Shown: positions 9,105 through 17,683, counted from the first letter of the stretch. The stretch: DNA of 64,000 nucleotides from Faecalibacterium gallinarum (GCF_022180365.1 NZ_BQKV01000098.1:62001-126000), one strand, 5' to 3'. Notes: generated from the letters alone by a model not told the origin. Translations and numbers: made by a program.

Positions 9105-9484
9105 GTAAGGCTGCAAAACCCGTATCAGAGGGTGCGGCCCGGCGGCCCCGCCGCTTTTGGATCAACGTCCTGTTTGTGGCTTTGATCCTGCTGGCGGCGT
9201 TGGGGCTCTGGCTGGTCCGCAGCCACAAACCCGGTTTGTACGCCCATGTGGATTTCGGCATGGGGGTCACCGAGGATCTTCCTCTGTCGGAAGATGGGGA
9301 CTACCTCTACGAGGTGGGCGCGTATGTGGTTCATCTTCAGGTGAAGGACGGCGCCATCGCCTTTATGGACAGTCAATGTCCGGACGGCGTGTGTGAAGAC
9401 TTTGGCTGGCTGAATGAGGAAGGCCAGTGGGCCTGCTGCATGCCCGCAGGGGTTTTTGTAACCATCGAAACAGAATCAGCGTAA
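9101..9484 (+). CDS. NusG domain II-containing membrane-anchored protein
   Basis: 127 residues. A basic N-terminus (GAARRPRRFW) precedes one membrane segment at about residues 20-40, and the rest lies outside. The outer part matches the NusG-II domain fold family: a short beta-rich region ending MDSQCPDGVCEDFGWLNEEGQWACCMPAGVFVTIE, with paired cysteines. In Firmicutes this domain often accompanies Rnf or flavinylated redox proteins. Here it overlaps the flavoprotein stop codon by ATGA, so translation is coupled and it is probably an accessory to that reductase. It is not the transcription factor NusG: the NGN domain is missing. Its exact function is unknown. Confidence 0.8.
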   Translation: MSKAAKPVSEGAARRPRRFWINVLFVALILLAALGLWLVRSHKPGLYAHVDFGMGVTEDLPLSEDGDYLYEVGAYVVHLQVKDGAIAFMDSQCPDGVCEDFGWLNEEGQWACCMPAGVFVTIETESA

Positions 9485-9491
9485 CCGCATG

Positions 9492-9535
9492 GGGCGGCGC
9501 TACGGATGGATGTCATCCGGGGCGCCGCCCTTTTT
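9492..9535 (+). terminator. terminator after flavoprotein operon
   Basis: GGGCGGCGC pairs with GCGCCGCCC, the inner CGGATG with CATCCG, and TTTTT follows. A textbook intrinsic terminator. Confidence 0.9.
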
Positions 9536-9612
9536 ATTGGGAAAATTTCCGAAAATTTATTTCCAAAGAGGGCTCAAATTGGGAAGTTTTGTGTGAAGCA
9601 AACTTTGGTTGC

Positions 9613-9640
9613 TTGTAAAGTGGTAGACATGTGCTATACT
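9613..9640 (+). promoter_or_regulatory. promoter of the MacAB-like export operon
   Basis: TTGTAA, 16 bp, TATACT, about 75 bases before the ATG at 9718. The upstream DNA is AT-rich. Confidence 0.55.
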
Positions 9641-9717
9641 GGAAGTGTTTACCGGCCCCGGATGCAAAGCAGAACCATGGCGGGGCCAAACAGCAAGATC
9701 AGGAGGAAAATTTTGCT

Positions 9718-11355
9718 ATGATCTGGAAAAACAAAAAGGATGTTTCTGCCGGGCAAAACTCCCAGAAGAATGCGGACGCCCGAATCAACCCTGCGCTGAA
9801 AAAACAGCTGAAATGGGGTGTGCCCGCGCTCTGTGTGGTGGTCCTGGCGGGGCTGCTCTGGATCAAGGGCTCGCAGCCCAAGACGGTGGCTGCTTCGACT
9901 TCTTACGTGCAGGAAACGGTGGAACGGCGGTCCATTTCGGAGTCGTTCAGCGGATACGGCACTCTGCAGCCGGCGAATACATATACCGTCAAATCCCTGG
10001 TGGCAGGCGAGGCTCTCTCGGCTGAATTTGAGGAGGGCGACATTGTAGAAAAGGGCGCTGTTCTCTACCAGGTGGACAACACCACCGCCACCACCAACAT
10101 CGAGAAGGCACAGATTGCCCTGGAACAGGCACAGCGCAGTTACGACAAGATTGCGGATACCCAGTATGTCCGGGCTGATGTGGGCGGCGTGGTTTACTCC
10201 CTGAAAGTGGCGGTGGGCGACGAAGTCACCCAGGGCCAGGAGATTGCGGTCATTCAGGACAGCTCTCAGATGGTCCTGAAGCTGCCTTTCCCCGCAGCGG
10301 ATGCCGCAAATTTCAGCGTAGGCCAAACGGCCATCGTCACCCTGGACGGCACCTTTGAAACTCTGGAGGGCCGGGTGACGGCCATCTCCGGCAGCGATGT
10401 GCTGGGCACCGGCAACGTGCTGGTCCGCACAGTGACCATTGCGGCCACCAATGCCGGCACTCTGAACAATACCCAGGTGGCAACCGCCAGCATCAACGGC
10501 GTCAACTCCACCGAGAGCGGCACGTTTGCCTACCAGGCGGAGAAAACCCTGACTGCCCTGGCCGCCGGCACCGTGGCCGAGATCTATGTTCAGGAGGGCA
10601 GCCCCATCGCGGAAGACCAGGCTCTGCTCTCTCTCATGGGCGAGGATCTGGACGAGTCGATCCAGAATGCGGCGGAAACTCTGCGCAGCGCAGAGCTCTC
10701 TATGGAAAACGCCCAGGAGCAGCTGAACAACTACACCATTACCTCTCCCATCAGCGGTACCATCATTGAAAAGAAGTATAAGCAGGGCGATATCATCGAG
10801 ACAGCCCAGGCGCTGTGCACCATTTATGATATGAGCTACCTGCAGATGATTATTAATGTAGACGAGCTGGATATCAGCGCCATTGAGGTGGGCCAGAGCG
10901 TTACCATTACAGCAGATGCGGTCAGCAACGTGTCTTATACCGGCACGGTCACCCGTGTTTCCATGGCGGGTGCTACCAACAACGGAACCACATCTTACCC
11001 TGTTACCATCCAGATTGACGACACCGATGGCCTGCGCCCCGGCATGAACGTCAACGCCGAGATTATTGTGGCTGAGACCGAGAATGCGATCTCTGTTCCC
11101 AATGGAGCCGTCGAGCGGGGCGGTTATGTTCTGGTAACTAAGAATTCTCCCAGCGCGGTTAACGCTGTGGAAGACCGCAAAGCTCCGGATGGCTATGTCT
11201 ATGTGGCGGTAACCACAGGGGTCAGCGATGACAACTATGTGGAAATTCTCAGCGGCCTGCAGGAAGGCGATGTGGTCGGCGTTGAGACCACCCAGAGCTC
11301 CTACGGCCCGGCCCTGGGTCAGATCCGTGTGTTTGCGGGGGGCCGTGCAAGATGA
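9718..11355 (+). CDS. periplasmic-adaptor-like (HlyD/MacA-type) efflux subunit
   Basis: 545 residues. One N-terminal membrane anchor (about residues 34-51, WGVPALCVVVLAGLLWI) is followed by an external part. Two lipoyl/biotinyl-like hairpins flank coiled-coil segments (IEKAQIALEQAQRSYDKIA near 125 and AAETLRSAELSMENAQEQLNN near 325). A C-terminal beta-barrel region includes GLRPGMNVNAEIIV, the adaptor signature. It should link the ABC transporter encoded next to an exported substrate. The ATG at 9718 has AGGAGGAAAA seven bases upstream. The gene overlaps the ATPase gene by four bases. Two lipoyl repeats make it longer than the typical 370-residue MacA. Export of a peptide, lipid or antimicrobial is possible; nothing fixes which. 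Confidence 0.85.
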   Translation: MIWKNKKDVSAGQNSQKNADARINPALKKQLKWGVPALCVVVLAGLLWIKGSQPKTVAASTSYVQETVERRSISESFSGYGTLQPANTYTVKSLVAGEALSAEFEEGDIVEKGAVLYQVDNTTATTNIEKAQIALEQAQRSYDKIADTQYVRADVGGVVYSLKVAVGDEVTQGQEIAVIQDSSQMVLKLPFPAADAANFSVGQTAIVTLDGTFETLEGRVTAISGSDVLGTGNVLVRTVTIAATNAGTLNNTQVATASINGVNSTESGTFAYQAEKTLTALAAGTVAEIYVQEGSPIAEDQALLSLMGEDLDESIQNAAETLRSAELSMENAQEQLNNYTITSPISGTIIEKKYKQGDIIETAQALCTIYDMSYLQMIINVDELDISAIEVGQSVTITADAVSNVSYTGTVTRVSMAGATNNGTTSYPVTIQIDDTDGLRPGMNVNAEIIVAETENAISVPNGAVERGGYVLVTKNSPSAVNAVEDRKAPDGYVYVAVTTGVSDDNYVEILSGLQEGDVVGVETTQSSYGPALGQIRVFAGGRAR

Positions 11356-12095
11356 GTGCATTGATTGAATTTGACCAGGTCTGCAAATTTTATCAGATGG
11401 GCGACACGGTGGTGCGTGCTGCCGATCATATCTCCATGAAGATCGAAAGAGGGGAGTTTGTGGCCATTGTGGGCCAGTCTGGCTCGGGCAAATCCACTTG
11501 CATGAACATCATCGGCTGCCTGGATGTTCCCACCAGCGGTACCTACCGGCTCAACGGTCAGGACGTGGGCAAGATGGGCCGCAACCAGCTGGCCTCCATC
11601 CGGAATGAGATGCTGGGGTTTATTTTCCAGCAGTATAATTTGATGCCCCGGCTTAATCTGATGGAAAACGTTGAGGTCCCGCTGATTTACGCCCGGGTGC
11701 CCCGAAGCCAGCGCCATGCCCGCGCCAAAGCGGTGCTGGAGCAGGTGGGGCTGGGCGACAAGCTCCGGAATAAACCCAACCAGCTTTCGGGCGGCCAGCA
11801 GCAGCGTGTCTCCATTGCCCGGGCACTGGTCCGGAATCCGCCGGTGATTTTGGCCGACGAGCCCACCGGCGCGCTGGACTCTCATACCGGCCGCGAGGTC
11901 CTGGGTATGCTCCAGGACCTGCATCGTCAGGGCCACACCGTCATCCTCATCACCCACGACAACTCCATCGCACTCCAGGCCCAGCGGATCATCCGCCTGG
12001 AGGACGGCCGGATCGTTTACGATGGCGACGCCCACGCCCCGGAGGCGACCATGATCCGTCCGGTGATACAGGGAGGTGATGAGGCATGCTCATAA
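11352..12095 (+). CDS. ABC transporter ATP-binding protein, MacB/LolD-type
   Basis: A 247-residue ATPase powering the neighbouring permease. The Walker A motif GQSGSGKST is near residue 40, the Q-loop [10 protein letters not shown] near 95, the signature [15 protein letters not shown] near 140, Walker [14 protein letters not shown] near 160 and the switch histidine in LITHDN near 197. Length and motifs are those of the MacB/LolD family (lipoprotein, peptide or macrolide export). It overlaps the adaptor before it and the permease after it, forming a three-gene operon with the adaptor gene first. All catalytic residues are intact. The transported substrate is not predictable. Confidence 0.93.
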   Translation: MSALIEFDQVCKFYQMGDTVVRAADHISMKIERGEFVAIVGQSGSGKSTCMNIIGCLDVPTSGTYRLNGQDVGKMGRNQLASIRNEMLGFIFQQYNLMPRLNLMENVEVPLIYARVPRSQRHARAKAVLEQVGLGDKLRNKPNQLSGGQQQRVSIARALVRNPPVILADEPTGALDSHTGREVLGMLQDLHRQGHTVILITHDNSIALQAQRIIRLEDGRIVYDGDAHAPEATMIRPVIQGGDEACS

Positions 12096-13288
12096 CCGAA
12101 ACCTTCTGGCTTGCCATTAAAAATATCTGGAGCAACAAGCTGCGCACCATCTTGACCATGCTGGGCATCATCATCGGCGTTACAGCCGTTATCGTGATCG
12201 TCGGTCTGGGCACCGGTATGACCAACTCGGTTCGGGAAAGCTTCGCCTCCATGGGCATCAATACCATGACCGTCTCGGTCTGGGGCAGGGGAACCTCCCG
12301 CAATGCCACGGTGGATGATCTGTATCGGATTGTTGAGGATAATCCCGCTTATTTGGAATCGGTTTCGCCGGAGATTTACCTCGAAGGTACGGTGAAGGTT
12401 GACACCGAGAGTTACCACTACACCACCGTGAAAGGGGTCAGCGAGGATTATATTGAGATGCGGAACTACCGTATAGCGGAGGGCCGGGATCTTCAGTATA
12501 TGGACTCCCAAGAGAACAAAAATGTCTGTGTCATCGGTGCATATCTCGCCCGAAAAGCCTATGGCGGCGACGCGGTGGGCCAAACCATCAAGGTTGGGGC
12601 CAATAAATTCCGCATTGTTGGCGTATTGGAGGCCAAGGTGGAACAGCAGGATATGCAGGAGGGCAGCGAGGACGACTGCGTGTATGTGCCGTATTCCACG
12701 GCCATGCGGCTCTCAGCCATGAGCGTGCCCAACACCTACCTGGTAACCATGACCGACGAAAACTACGCCACCCAGGCCAAAGAGGCGGTGGAACAGGGGC
12801 TGTTTAAAATCTATAACGATGAAAACGCCTACTATGTTTACAGCATGGGCGAAATGCTGGAGGTCATGAATGAGACCATCGGCATGGTCATCGCAGTTTT
12901 GACCCTGATTGCCAGCATCTCCCTGCTGGTGGGCGGCATCGGCATTATGAACATCATGCTGGTGTCGGTCACCGAGCGCACCCGGGAGATCGGCATCCGC
13001 AAAGCGCTGGGCGCCCGGGAGGGCGCAATCCTGCTCCAGTTCGTCATGGAGGCCGCCACCACGTCCGCTTTGGGTGGTGTGATGGGCATTATACTGGGCT
13101 ATGGTCTGTCGGCTGCGGCCAACCAGGTCCTGCCCATGATTATGGAAACGAATGCGACGGTCACCCCAACCTTTGAGTCGGTGATTGTGGCGTTTGGTAT
13201 CTCGGTGGGCATCGGCATCTTCTTCGGCTTCTTGCCTGCCCGTCGCGCCGCACGGCTCAACCCCATTGAGGCGCTGCGCTACGATTGA
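12086..13288 (+). CDS. ABC transporter permease, MacB/FtsX family
   Basis: A 400-residue permease. The first membrane segment follows NIWSNKLRTILTMLGIIIGVTAVIVIVGLG (about residues 15-45). A large external MacB-type domain follows (about 50-265), then three membrane segments, including LIASISLLVGGIGIMNIMLVSVTERTREIGIRKALGA, the hallmark of this family, and a last one before FGFLPARRAARLNPIEALRYD at the C-terminus. It overlaps the ATPase gene by ten bases. Such mechanotransmission permeases do not pass substrate through themselves but pump an external adaptor, which fits the HlyD-like gene upstream. Confidence 0.92.
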   Translation: MLITETFWLAIKNIWSNKLRTILTMLGIIIGVTAVIVIVGLGTGMTNSVRESFASMGINTMTVSVWGRGTSRNATVDDLYRIVEDNPAYLESVSPEIYLEGTVKVDTESYHYTTVKGVSEDYIEMRNYRIAEGRDLQYMDSQENKNVCVIGAYLARKAYGGDAVGQTIKVGANKFRIVGVLEAKVEQQDMQEGSEDDCVYVPYSTAMRLSAMSVPNTYLVTMTDENYATQAKEAVEQGLFKIYNDENAYYVYSMGEMLEVMNETIGMVIAVLTLIASISLLVGGIGIMNIMLVSVTERTREIGIRKALGAREGAILLQFVMEAATTSALGGVMGIILGYGLSAAANQVLPMIMETNATVTPTFESVIVAFGISVGIGIFFGFLPARRAARLNPIEALRYD

Positions 13289-13386
13289 TCCGCGTGGCTT
13301 CGGCCGGAAACATTCGACCCTTTGGGGCGGGGGATTCCGGCAGTTGATTCCCATACGCACCACGAAACATTTTGAAGGAGAAGAAT

Positions 13387-15417
13387 ATGAAAAAACGTCT
13401 TCTTGCACTCCTGCTCGCCGTGTGTCTGCTGGTTCCGGCTTTTTCGCTGCCGGCAGCGGCGGCCAGCGCCAATATCAATATGGAGATCCAGACCGCGCGG
13501 ATGCTGGGGATTCTGTCCACAGAGATGAGCCAGAATCTGGACGCTCCGGTCACGCGGGCAGAGTTTGCTCAGATGATGGTTGCAGCCTCGGTATACAGAG
13601 ATTCTCTGGGTGAGCAGAGCGCAGTGGGCACCCTGTTCCCCGATGTCACCAGCGAGACCCCTAGCGCCGAGTATATCCGGATCGCTGTTCAGCAGGGCTG
13701 GATCAGCGGATACACCGATGGCACCTTCCGCCCCAATGACCCGGTAACGCTGGAGGTTGCCTGTACCTCGGCCCTCAAAATGCTGGGTTATAAGACCTCT
13801 GAGCTGAGCGGCCCGTTCCCCACGGCTCAGCTGAGCAAGGCCACGGAACTGGGCCTGCGGGACCAGATCACCAGCGGTCAGGGCGCCCAGCTCACCCGCG
13901 CCGAGTGTGCAGTGCTGATGTACAATACCCTGACGGCCACCACCAGCGGCGGCCAGACTTACGGCAGCAGCCTGGGCCTGACCATCACCGAGGGCGAGGT
14001 GGACGCTTCGGGTGCGCTGCGCCAGAATTTGGATGGTCCTTATATTGCGGCAGCGGGGGAGGTTTTGCCCTTTGCGCCCGCGACCATCTACCGCAACGGC
14101 CAGATTTCCACCTCCTCTGAGCTGAACCAGTACGACGTGTACTATTACAGTGAGAGCCTCAATGCCGTTTGGATCTACACCAACCGGGCAGCGGGCCGGA
14201 TCACTGCGGTTTCCCCCAGTGCCAGCGCTCCCACGGCGGTCACCATCGCCGGCCTGTCCTATAAGATCGGCAGTTCTTCGGTGGCTTACCGCATTTCGGC
14301 TTTGTCCGGCGGCGGCGTGGGCCAGGTGGTCACCCTCCTGCTGGGCATGGACGACGAGGTCGTCGGGATTGTGACCGAGGAGGAAGTTGACCAAACCTAC
14401 TACGGGGTAGTAGAATCCACCAACCGTACCCTGACTGTACAGGATGGGGCGGACGTTCTTCAAGTAGTGAAAGTTCTCTGCACGGACGGCACCGTCCGTG
14501 CTTTTCAAGTAGATAAGAACTTAAATTATCCCGAGGGCTGGCTGCTCTCCATCCACGCCTCCGAAGAAGGGGAGAAGGTGCAGCCTCTCAACGGCAGATC
14601 GGTCGGCGGCCTGTTTGACAGCAACGCCATGACCCTGGGGGAATATAAGCTGGCCAACGACGTAAAGATTCTGGATACCGGAACAGAGGGCGGCGGGGTG
14701 GTAATCCGCCCGGACCGGCTGAACGGCGTGAATCTGAGCACCGGGGATGTGCGCTACTATGAGTTAAACGAGAAGGGCGAGATTTCTCACCTAATCCTGG
14801 ACGACGTGACCGGCGACATCTGGACCTATGGGTGTCTGGTGGGCATCAGCAACCGCAGCGATTCCACCGGGCTGGGCAGCATCCAGCCGGATGCCGTGCT
14901 GATGAAGATCGTTTCGGGTCTGGCCACCGGCAGCCTGTTGGATGATATCTGGAAAGGCCTCACCGGCAACACCGGCAAACTCATCAGCCTGATTCTGGGC
15001 ACCATTGCGGACAATACCGATGGTCTGGTTGGTTCCATTATCGGCAGCGTTGCAAGCGGTGCACAGTATACTTACATGGTGGACGGCATGCCCACCACGG
15101 CCAGCGCCGATATTAAATATCCGGTTCTGGCGGGCGGGATTGCCGTGCGGACCGAATCCAACGGCAACGTCCGCGCGATGGCACAGCTTCAGCCCATCCT
15201 GATCGATGGTCTGGGCGCAGCCTATGCCACCTCGGGCGACAAGCGCTATGAGCTGTCGGATAATATGCAGGTCTATCTGTGGCATATGGGCGTGTACTAT
15301 AAGACCACCCTGGCCTCCATCAACGCAGAGGATTATTATCTGACCGGCTGGTACGACAATTTTGGCTGCACAGCCGGCGGTCAGGTGCGGATCCTGATGG
15401 CGCTGAAGAAAAACTGA
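13387..15417 (+). CDS. S-layer homology (SLH) domain surface protein
   Basis: 676 residues. A signal peptide (KKRLLALLLAVCLLVPAFSLPAAAA) leads into two to three SLH-like repeats over about residues 25-190: MLGILST..., FPDVTSETPSAEYIRIAVQQGWISGYTDGTFRPNDPVT and GLRDQIT...LTRAECAVLMYNTL. SLH domains bind pyruvylated or similar secondary wall polymers. The remaining 480 residues have no domain I can name and are beta-rich. The ATG at 13387 is taken because GAAGGAGAAG lies just upstream. It follows the exporter operon after 98 bases with no clear terminator, and its stop overlaps the ComFC-like start by one base. It may be a cell-surface maintenance protein. Confidence 0.85.
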   Translation: MKKRLLALLLAVCLLVPAFSLPAAAASANINMEIQTARMLGILSTEMSQNLDAPVTRAEFAQMMVAASVYRDSLGEQSAVGTLFPDVTSETPSAEYIRIAVQQGWISGYTDGTFRPNDPVTLEVACTSALKMLGYKTSELSGPFPTAQLSKATELGLRDQITSGQGAQLTRAECAVLMYNTLTATTSGGQTYGSSLGLTITEGEVDASGALRQNLDGPYIAAAGEVLPFAPATIYRNGQISTSSELNQYDVYYYSESLNAVWIYTNRAAGRITAVSPSASAPTAVTIAGLSYKIGSSSVAYRISALSGGGVGQVVTLLLGMDDEVVGIVTEEEVDQTYYGVVESTNRTLTVQDGADVLQVVKVLCTDGTVRAFQVDKNLNYPEGWLLSIHASEEGEKVQPLNGRSVGGLFDSNAMTLGEYKLANDVKILDTGTEGGGVVIRPDRLNGVNLSTGDVRYYELNEKGEISHLILDDVTGDIWTYGCLVGISNRSDSTGLGSIQPDAVLMKIVSGLATGSLLDDIWKGLTGNTGKLISLILGTIADNTDGLVGSIIGSVASGAQYTYMVDGMPTTASADIKYPVLAGGIAVRTESNGNVRAMAQLQPILIDGLGAAYATSGDKRYELSDNMQVYLWHMGVYYKTTLASINAEDYYLTGWYDNFGCTAGGQVRILMALKKN

Positions 15418-16178
15418 TGGCTGGGGACCCGGCAGAACGCTACTATGCACCCGGGCGGATACGCCTGCGGCAGCTGCGCCAGTTGGTATATCCCCGTCGT
15501 TGTCCTTTTTGCAGAAGGGTACTGGGATTTGTGCCGGTCTGTCCGGACTGTGCCGAAGCGCTGAAAAAACTGGAGCGAAAACCCAGCCGCAGACTCAATT
15601 CCGGGGAGCATTACTTTGGATCGCTGGAAGGAGCAGCCGCGCCCTTTGTTTATGGGGATGAAGTGCGGTCCGCTATCCTCCGCGCGAAATATCTGGGCGA
15701 AAGCTGGACGGCAGTCCAGCTGGGATGCTGGGTCGCCCGGCTCCTGTTTGGGGCCGAAATTGACTTGAAGGCCGGAGTTGCCGTGCCACAGCAGCAGAAG
15801 GCCCTGGGGCTTGAGTACGATCAGGTGGTCCCGGTGCCTTCCTCCCGGCGTGGGCGAGGGTATAATGTGCCGGCTCTAATGGCTTTGCCGGTGGCACAGG
15901 CGCTGGGGCTTCCACTGGAACCGGAGGCATTGGTCCGGATTCATAAAAACAGCCCGCAGGCAAGTCTCTCGATGGAGGAGCGATTGGTGAATATAGCCGG
16001 CGCTTTCCGGGCTCAGGAGCCTCAACAGGTGGAGGGTAAGCGGATTCTATTGGTGGACGATGTAATAACCACTGGTGCCACCGCTTCTGCTTGTGCCCAG
16101 GCATTGCTGGACGCCGGGGCCCAGAGCGTATTCGCAATAGCGCTTGCTGCCGCCGAGGTGAACAAGCAAAATAAATAA
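15417..16178 (+). CDS. ComFC-like phosphoribosyltransferase-fold protein
   Basis: 253 residues. The N-terminus carries a zinc-ribbon-like CPFC...CPDC pair (residues 24-43) and the C-terminus the phosphoribosyltransferase loop RILLVDDVITTGATASACAQALLDAG. In between is the family segment YDQVVPVPSSRRGRGYNVPALMALPVAQALGLPLEP. This is the ComFC/GntX architecture, associated with DNA uptake during competence; whether it acts on a nucleotide is not settled. The middle contains an insertion (KAGVAVPQQQKALGLE) compared with shorter homologues. The start overlaps the SLH gene stop (TGATG). A ComEC-like gene occurs far away at 41.5 kb. Confidence 0.88.
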   Translation: MAGDPAERYYAPGRIRLRQLRQLVYPRRCPFCRRVLGFVPVCPDCAEALKKLERKPSRRLNSGEHYFGSLEGAAAPFVYGDEVRSAILRAKYLGESWTAVQLGCWVARLLFGAEIDLKAGVAVPQQQKALGLEYDQVVPVPSSRRGRGYNVPALMALPVAQALGLPLEPEALVRIHKNSPQASLSMEERLVNIAGAFRAQEPQQVEGKRILLVDDVITTGATASACAQALLDAGAQSVFAIALAAAEVNKQNK

Positions 16179-16200
16179 ATCAGAATCAATTAAAAAACGC

Positions 16201-16229
16201 TTGACAAAACAGATGCCATCCGGTATAAT
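16201..16229 (+). promoter_or_regulatory. tRNA-Pro promoter
   Basis: Consensus TTGACA, 17 bp, consensus TATAAT, ending 35 bases before the tRNA. This is the strongest promoter in the window by eye. Confidence 0.85.
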
Positions 16230-16264
16230 AAAAAAGCTGTGAGCGATAACCGCTCTGAGCATAT

Positions 16265-16342
16265 CCGGGTGTAGCGCAGTTTTGGTAGCGCGCTTGAATG
16301 GGGTTCAAGAGGCCGTGAGTTCGATTCTCGCCACTCGGACCA
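16265..16342 (+). tRNA. tRNA-Pro(GGG)
   Basis: The acceptor CCGGGTG pairs with CACTCGG (one G-T), the D arm is GCGC...GCGC, the anticodon stem CTTGA/TCAAG holds loop ATGGGGT with anticodon GGG, and the T arm is GTGAG/CTCGC with TTCGATT. Discriminator A and an encoded CCA follow. It reads CCC, and CCU by wobble. Its 3' half is the attachment site of the integrated element, which restores the sequence exactly, so the gene stays functional. Confidence 0.95.
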
Positions 16343-16345
16343 AAA
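16294..16345 (+). repeat. left attachment site (attL) in tRNA-Pro
   Basis: A 52-bp stretch covering the anticodon arm to just past CCA is repeated perfectly at 29854-29905. This is the expected core duplication from integration by a tyrosine recombinase. Confidence 0.95.
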
Positions 16346-16367
16346 AGTAAGCTGATTTATCAGCAGT

Positions 16368-16410
16368 AAAACCGCGTAGTTAAGTCGATTTTGACCGCTA
16401 CGCGGTTTTT
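16368..16410 (+). terminator. element-borne terminator after tRNA-Pro
   Basis: AAACCGCGTAG pairs with CTACGCGGTTT, ending in a T-tract (TTTTTCTTTT). It lies just inside the element and now ends the tRNA transcript. The original host terminator is stranded beyond attR at 29911-29961. Confidence 0.85.
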
Positions 16411-16445
16411 CTTTTGCTTTTTTAGATATCTTGCCTCTGAAAGAG

Positions 16446-16466
16446 TGTCAACAAAAAATGTCAACA
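16446..16466 (+). repeat. paired TGTCAACA motif, left end of element
   Basis: Two TGTCAACA octamers whose starts are 13 bp apart, about 100 bp inside attL. A like pair lies inside attR (29721-29740) and an inverted pair in mid-element (24151-24170). The position suggests integrase arm-type binding sites. Confidence 0.6.
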
Positions 16467-16522
16467 GACTCGAAAAAAGCCACAGCGATTCCAGCTGCGG
16501 CTTTATGATTTTATGATGAAAC

Positions 16523-16723
16523 TTATTCATCTTTCAATCCGGCTAAATAATCCAGTGAAACGTGATAATATTTTGCCAAGATAATTGCGTAAGACAGGGG
16601 AAGTTCTCGTATTCCTTTTTCGTACCTTCTGTACACTTCACGAGGGCAATGCAAAATGTCAGCCACTTGCTGCTGTGTAAGGTCATTGTCGGTTCGCAGA
16701 TCCTCAAGCCTCGGTAAGAACAT
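16523..16723 (-). CDS. XRE-family helix-turn-helix regulator
   Basis: 66 residues, almost entirely one Cro/CI-type HTH: LRTDNDLTQQQVADILHCPREVYRRYEKGIRELPLSYAIILAKYYHVSLDYLAG, with recognition helix REVYRRYEKG. It is a DNA-binding repressor or activator. It is divergent from the lipoprotein gene at 16844, and the gap between them holds two 16-bp near-identical sites 33 bp apart, the likely operators. It sits at the far end from the main repressor at 27996, so the element has two independent regulators. It probably controls itself and the lipoprotein cargo gene. Confidence 0.85.
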   Translation of the reverse strand: MFLPRLEDLRTDNDLTQQQVADILHCPREVYRRYEKGIRELPLSYAIILAKYYHVSLDYLAGLKDE

Positions 16724-16748
16724 ATTACCACCTTCTTGTTGACAATGT

Positions 16749-16797
16749 TACCAAGTGGTGGCATAATTATTGTGAGAATACTACCAAACGGTAGCAT
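16749..16797. promoter_or_regulatory. two operator-like repeats with -10 box
   Basis: TACCAAGTGGTGGCAT (16749-16764) and TACCAAACGGTAGCAT (16782-16797) are spaced 33 bp, about three helical turns. Each holds an imperfect TACC...GGTA dyad. TATAAT at 16798-16803 directly follows the second site on the plus strand. Probably bound by the adjacent XRE protein. Confidence 0.6.
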
Positions 16798-16843
16798 TAT
16801 AATGGGCTTTGAGATGGAATCCTGTTGATTTAGAGGTGGAATC

Positions 16844-17422
16844 ATGAAAAAGGCGGTCTACGGAATATTTGTTATTTCCATGGTGATGATGCTATCCGGG
16901 TGTAGGTGTGCGTTTGGACACCATTGGGTAGAAGCTACTTGCACAGCTCCCAAAACCTGCTCGACTTGCGGTATGACCGAGGGGACAACGCTGTCACCTG
17001 ATGGAAAACATCACTGGGTAGATGCAACTTGTACAGAACCGAAAACTTGTACGATTTGCGGAGAAACAGAAGGTGAAGCTCTGGGGCATGATTACGATAA
17101 TAAGGGAGTTTGCCAGAGGTGTAATGCCCATAAAGAATATGGGAACTCTTACGGGTATTTCTCGGAATCGGAATTGTACTCGATGGCCAAAGATGCTATT
17201 CAGAATGCCGTATATCCGGCTTATGTGTCGGATTTTGACTCGTTCGATATCTATATCGAAAAAGTGACGGATTCCAGAATGGGAGTAGGCGACGATAGCT
17301 TTACTGTAGCAAGTTCCGCTGAGTTCTCAAGCGGCGGTTATGTTGAGACAAGGCGATTTGTAGTCATTGTCGAACCTCATAGTTCCACCAAGTATGTTTT
17401 TAAAGATTATTATGTAGAATAA
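16844..17422 (+). CDS. predicted lipoprotein with Cys-rich repeats (element cargo)
   Basis: 192 residues. The signal ends LSGC, making it a lipoprotein anchored to the outer membrane face. It is followed by two and a half repeats of a 30-residue Cys-rich unit, HHWVEATCTAPKTCSTCG and HHWVDATCTEPKTCTICG, then a shortened HDYDNKGVCQRCNAH. The CxxC pairs look like small metal knuckles. The remaining part (about residues 100-192) is a soluble domain with no motif I know. The gene lies alone between attL and the packaging genes on the opposite strand, under its own operators, a typical position for a lysogenic-conversion gene. Superinfection exclusion or surface modification is possible but unproven. 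Confidence 0.8.
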   Translation: MKKAVYGIFVISMVMMLSGCRCAFGHHWVEATCTAPKTCSTCGMTEGTTLSPDGKHHWVDATCTEPKTCTICGETEGEALGHDYDNKGVCQRCNAHKEYGNSYGYFSESELYSMAKDAIQNAVYPAYVSDFDSFDIYIEKVTDSRMGVGDDSFTVASSAEFSSGGYVETRRFVVIVEPHSSTKYVFKDYYVE

Positions 17423-17443
17423 GCCAACACATACTATAACAAT

Positions 17444-17491
17444 AAAAGGGTTGTTGCAAATGCGTTAAAATCACGCTGCAACAGCCCTTTT
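17444..17491. terminator. bidirectional terminator
   Basis: AAAAGGG and TGTTGCA on the left pair with TGCAACA and CCCTTTT on the right. A-tract and T-tract flank both sides, so it serves the lipoprotein gene from the left and the packaging operon from the right. Confidence 0.85.
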
Positions 17492-17494
17492 GTA

Positions 17495-17683
17495 TTACAA
17501 AGAGATGGAAGTAATCAGCTCGAAAAGTTTTTTCGCACTATCACAGTATAACTTTGCAAGTCTGACCCATTGCTCTGGCGTTTGAATGCTGGCTTTGAGT
17601 TCTGCCATAAATTGGGAATCATTGACAAATGCAAGATTTGATTCCAGTTTCGTAAAAAGTGTTTCGAAATCACTGTGCGGCAT
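17495..17683 (-). CDS. small element protein after portal
   Basis: A 62-residue acidic, helical protein (MPHSDFETLFTKLESN... ending LFELITSISL). The ATG at 17683 is chosen because AGGAG lies nine bases before it; the longer in-frame reading only runs back through the portal gene. It overlaps the portal stop by 14 bases, so it is translationally coupled to the packaging operon and is its last gene. No family recognised; a small virion or packaging accessory protein is possible. Confidence 0.6.
   Translation of the reverse strand: MPHSDFETLFTKLESNLAFVNDSQFMAELKASIQTPEQWVRLAKLYCDSAKKLFELITSISL

Noticed and set aside
7167-9116. Long minus-strand frame opposite the flavoprotein gene
   Set aside because: Mirror of GCT/GAC-rich codons in the sense gene; no signal, family or ribosome site.
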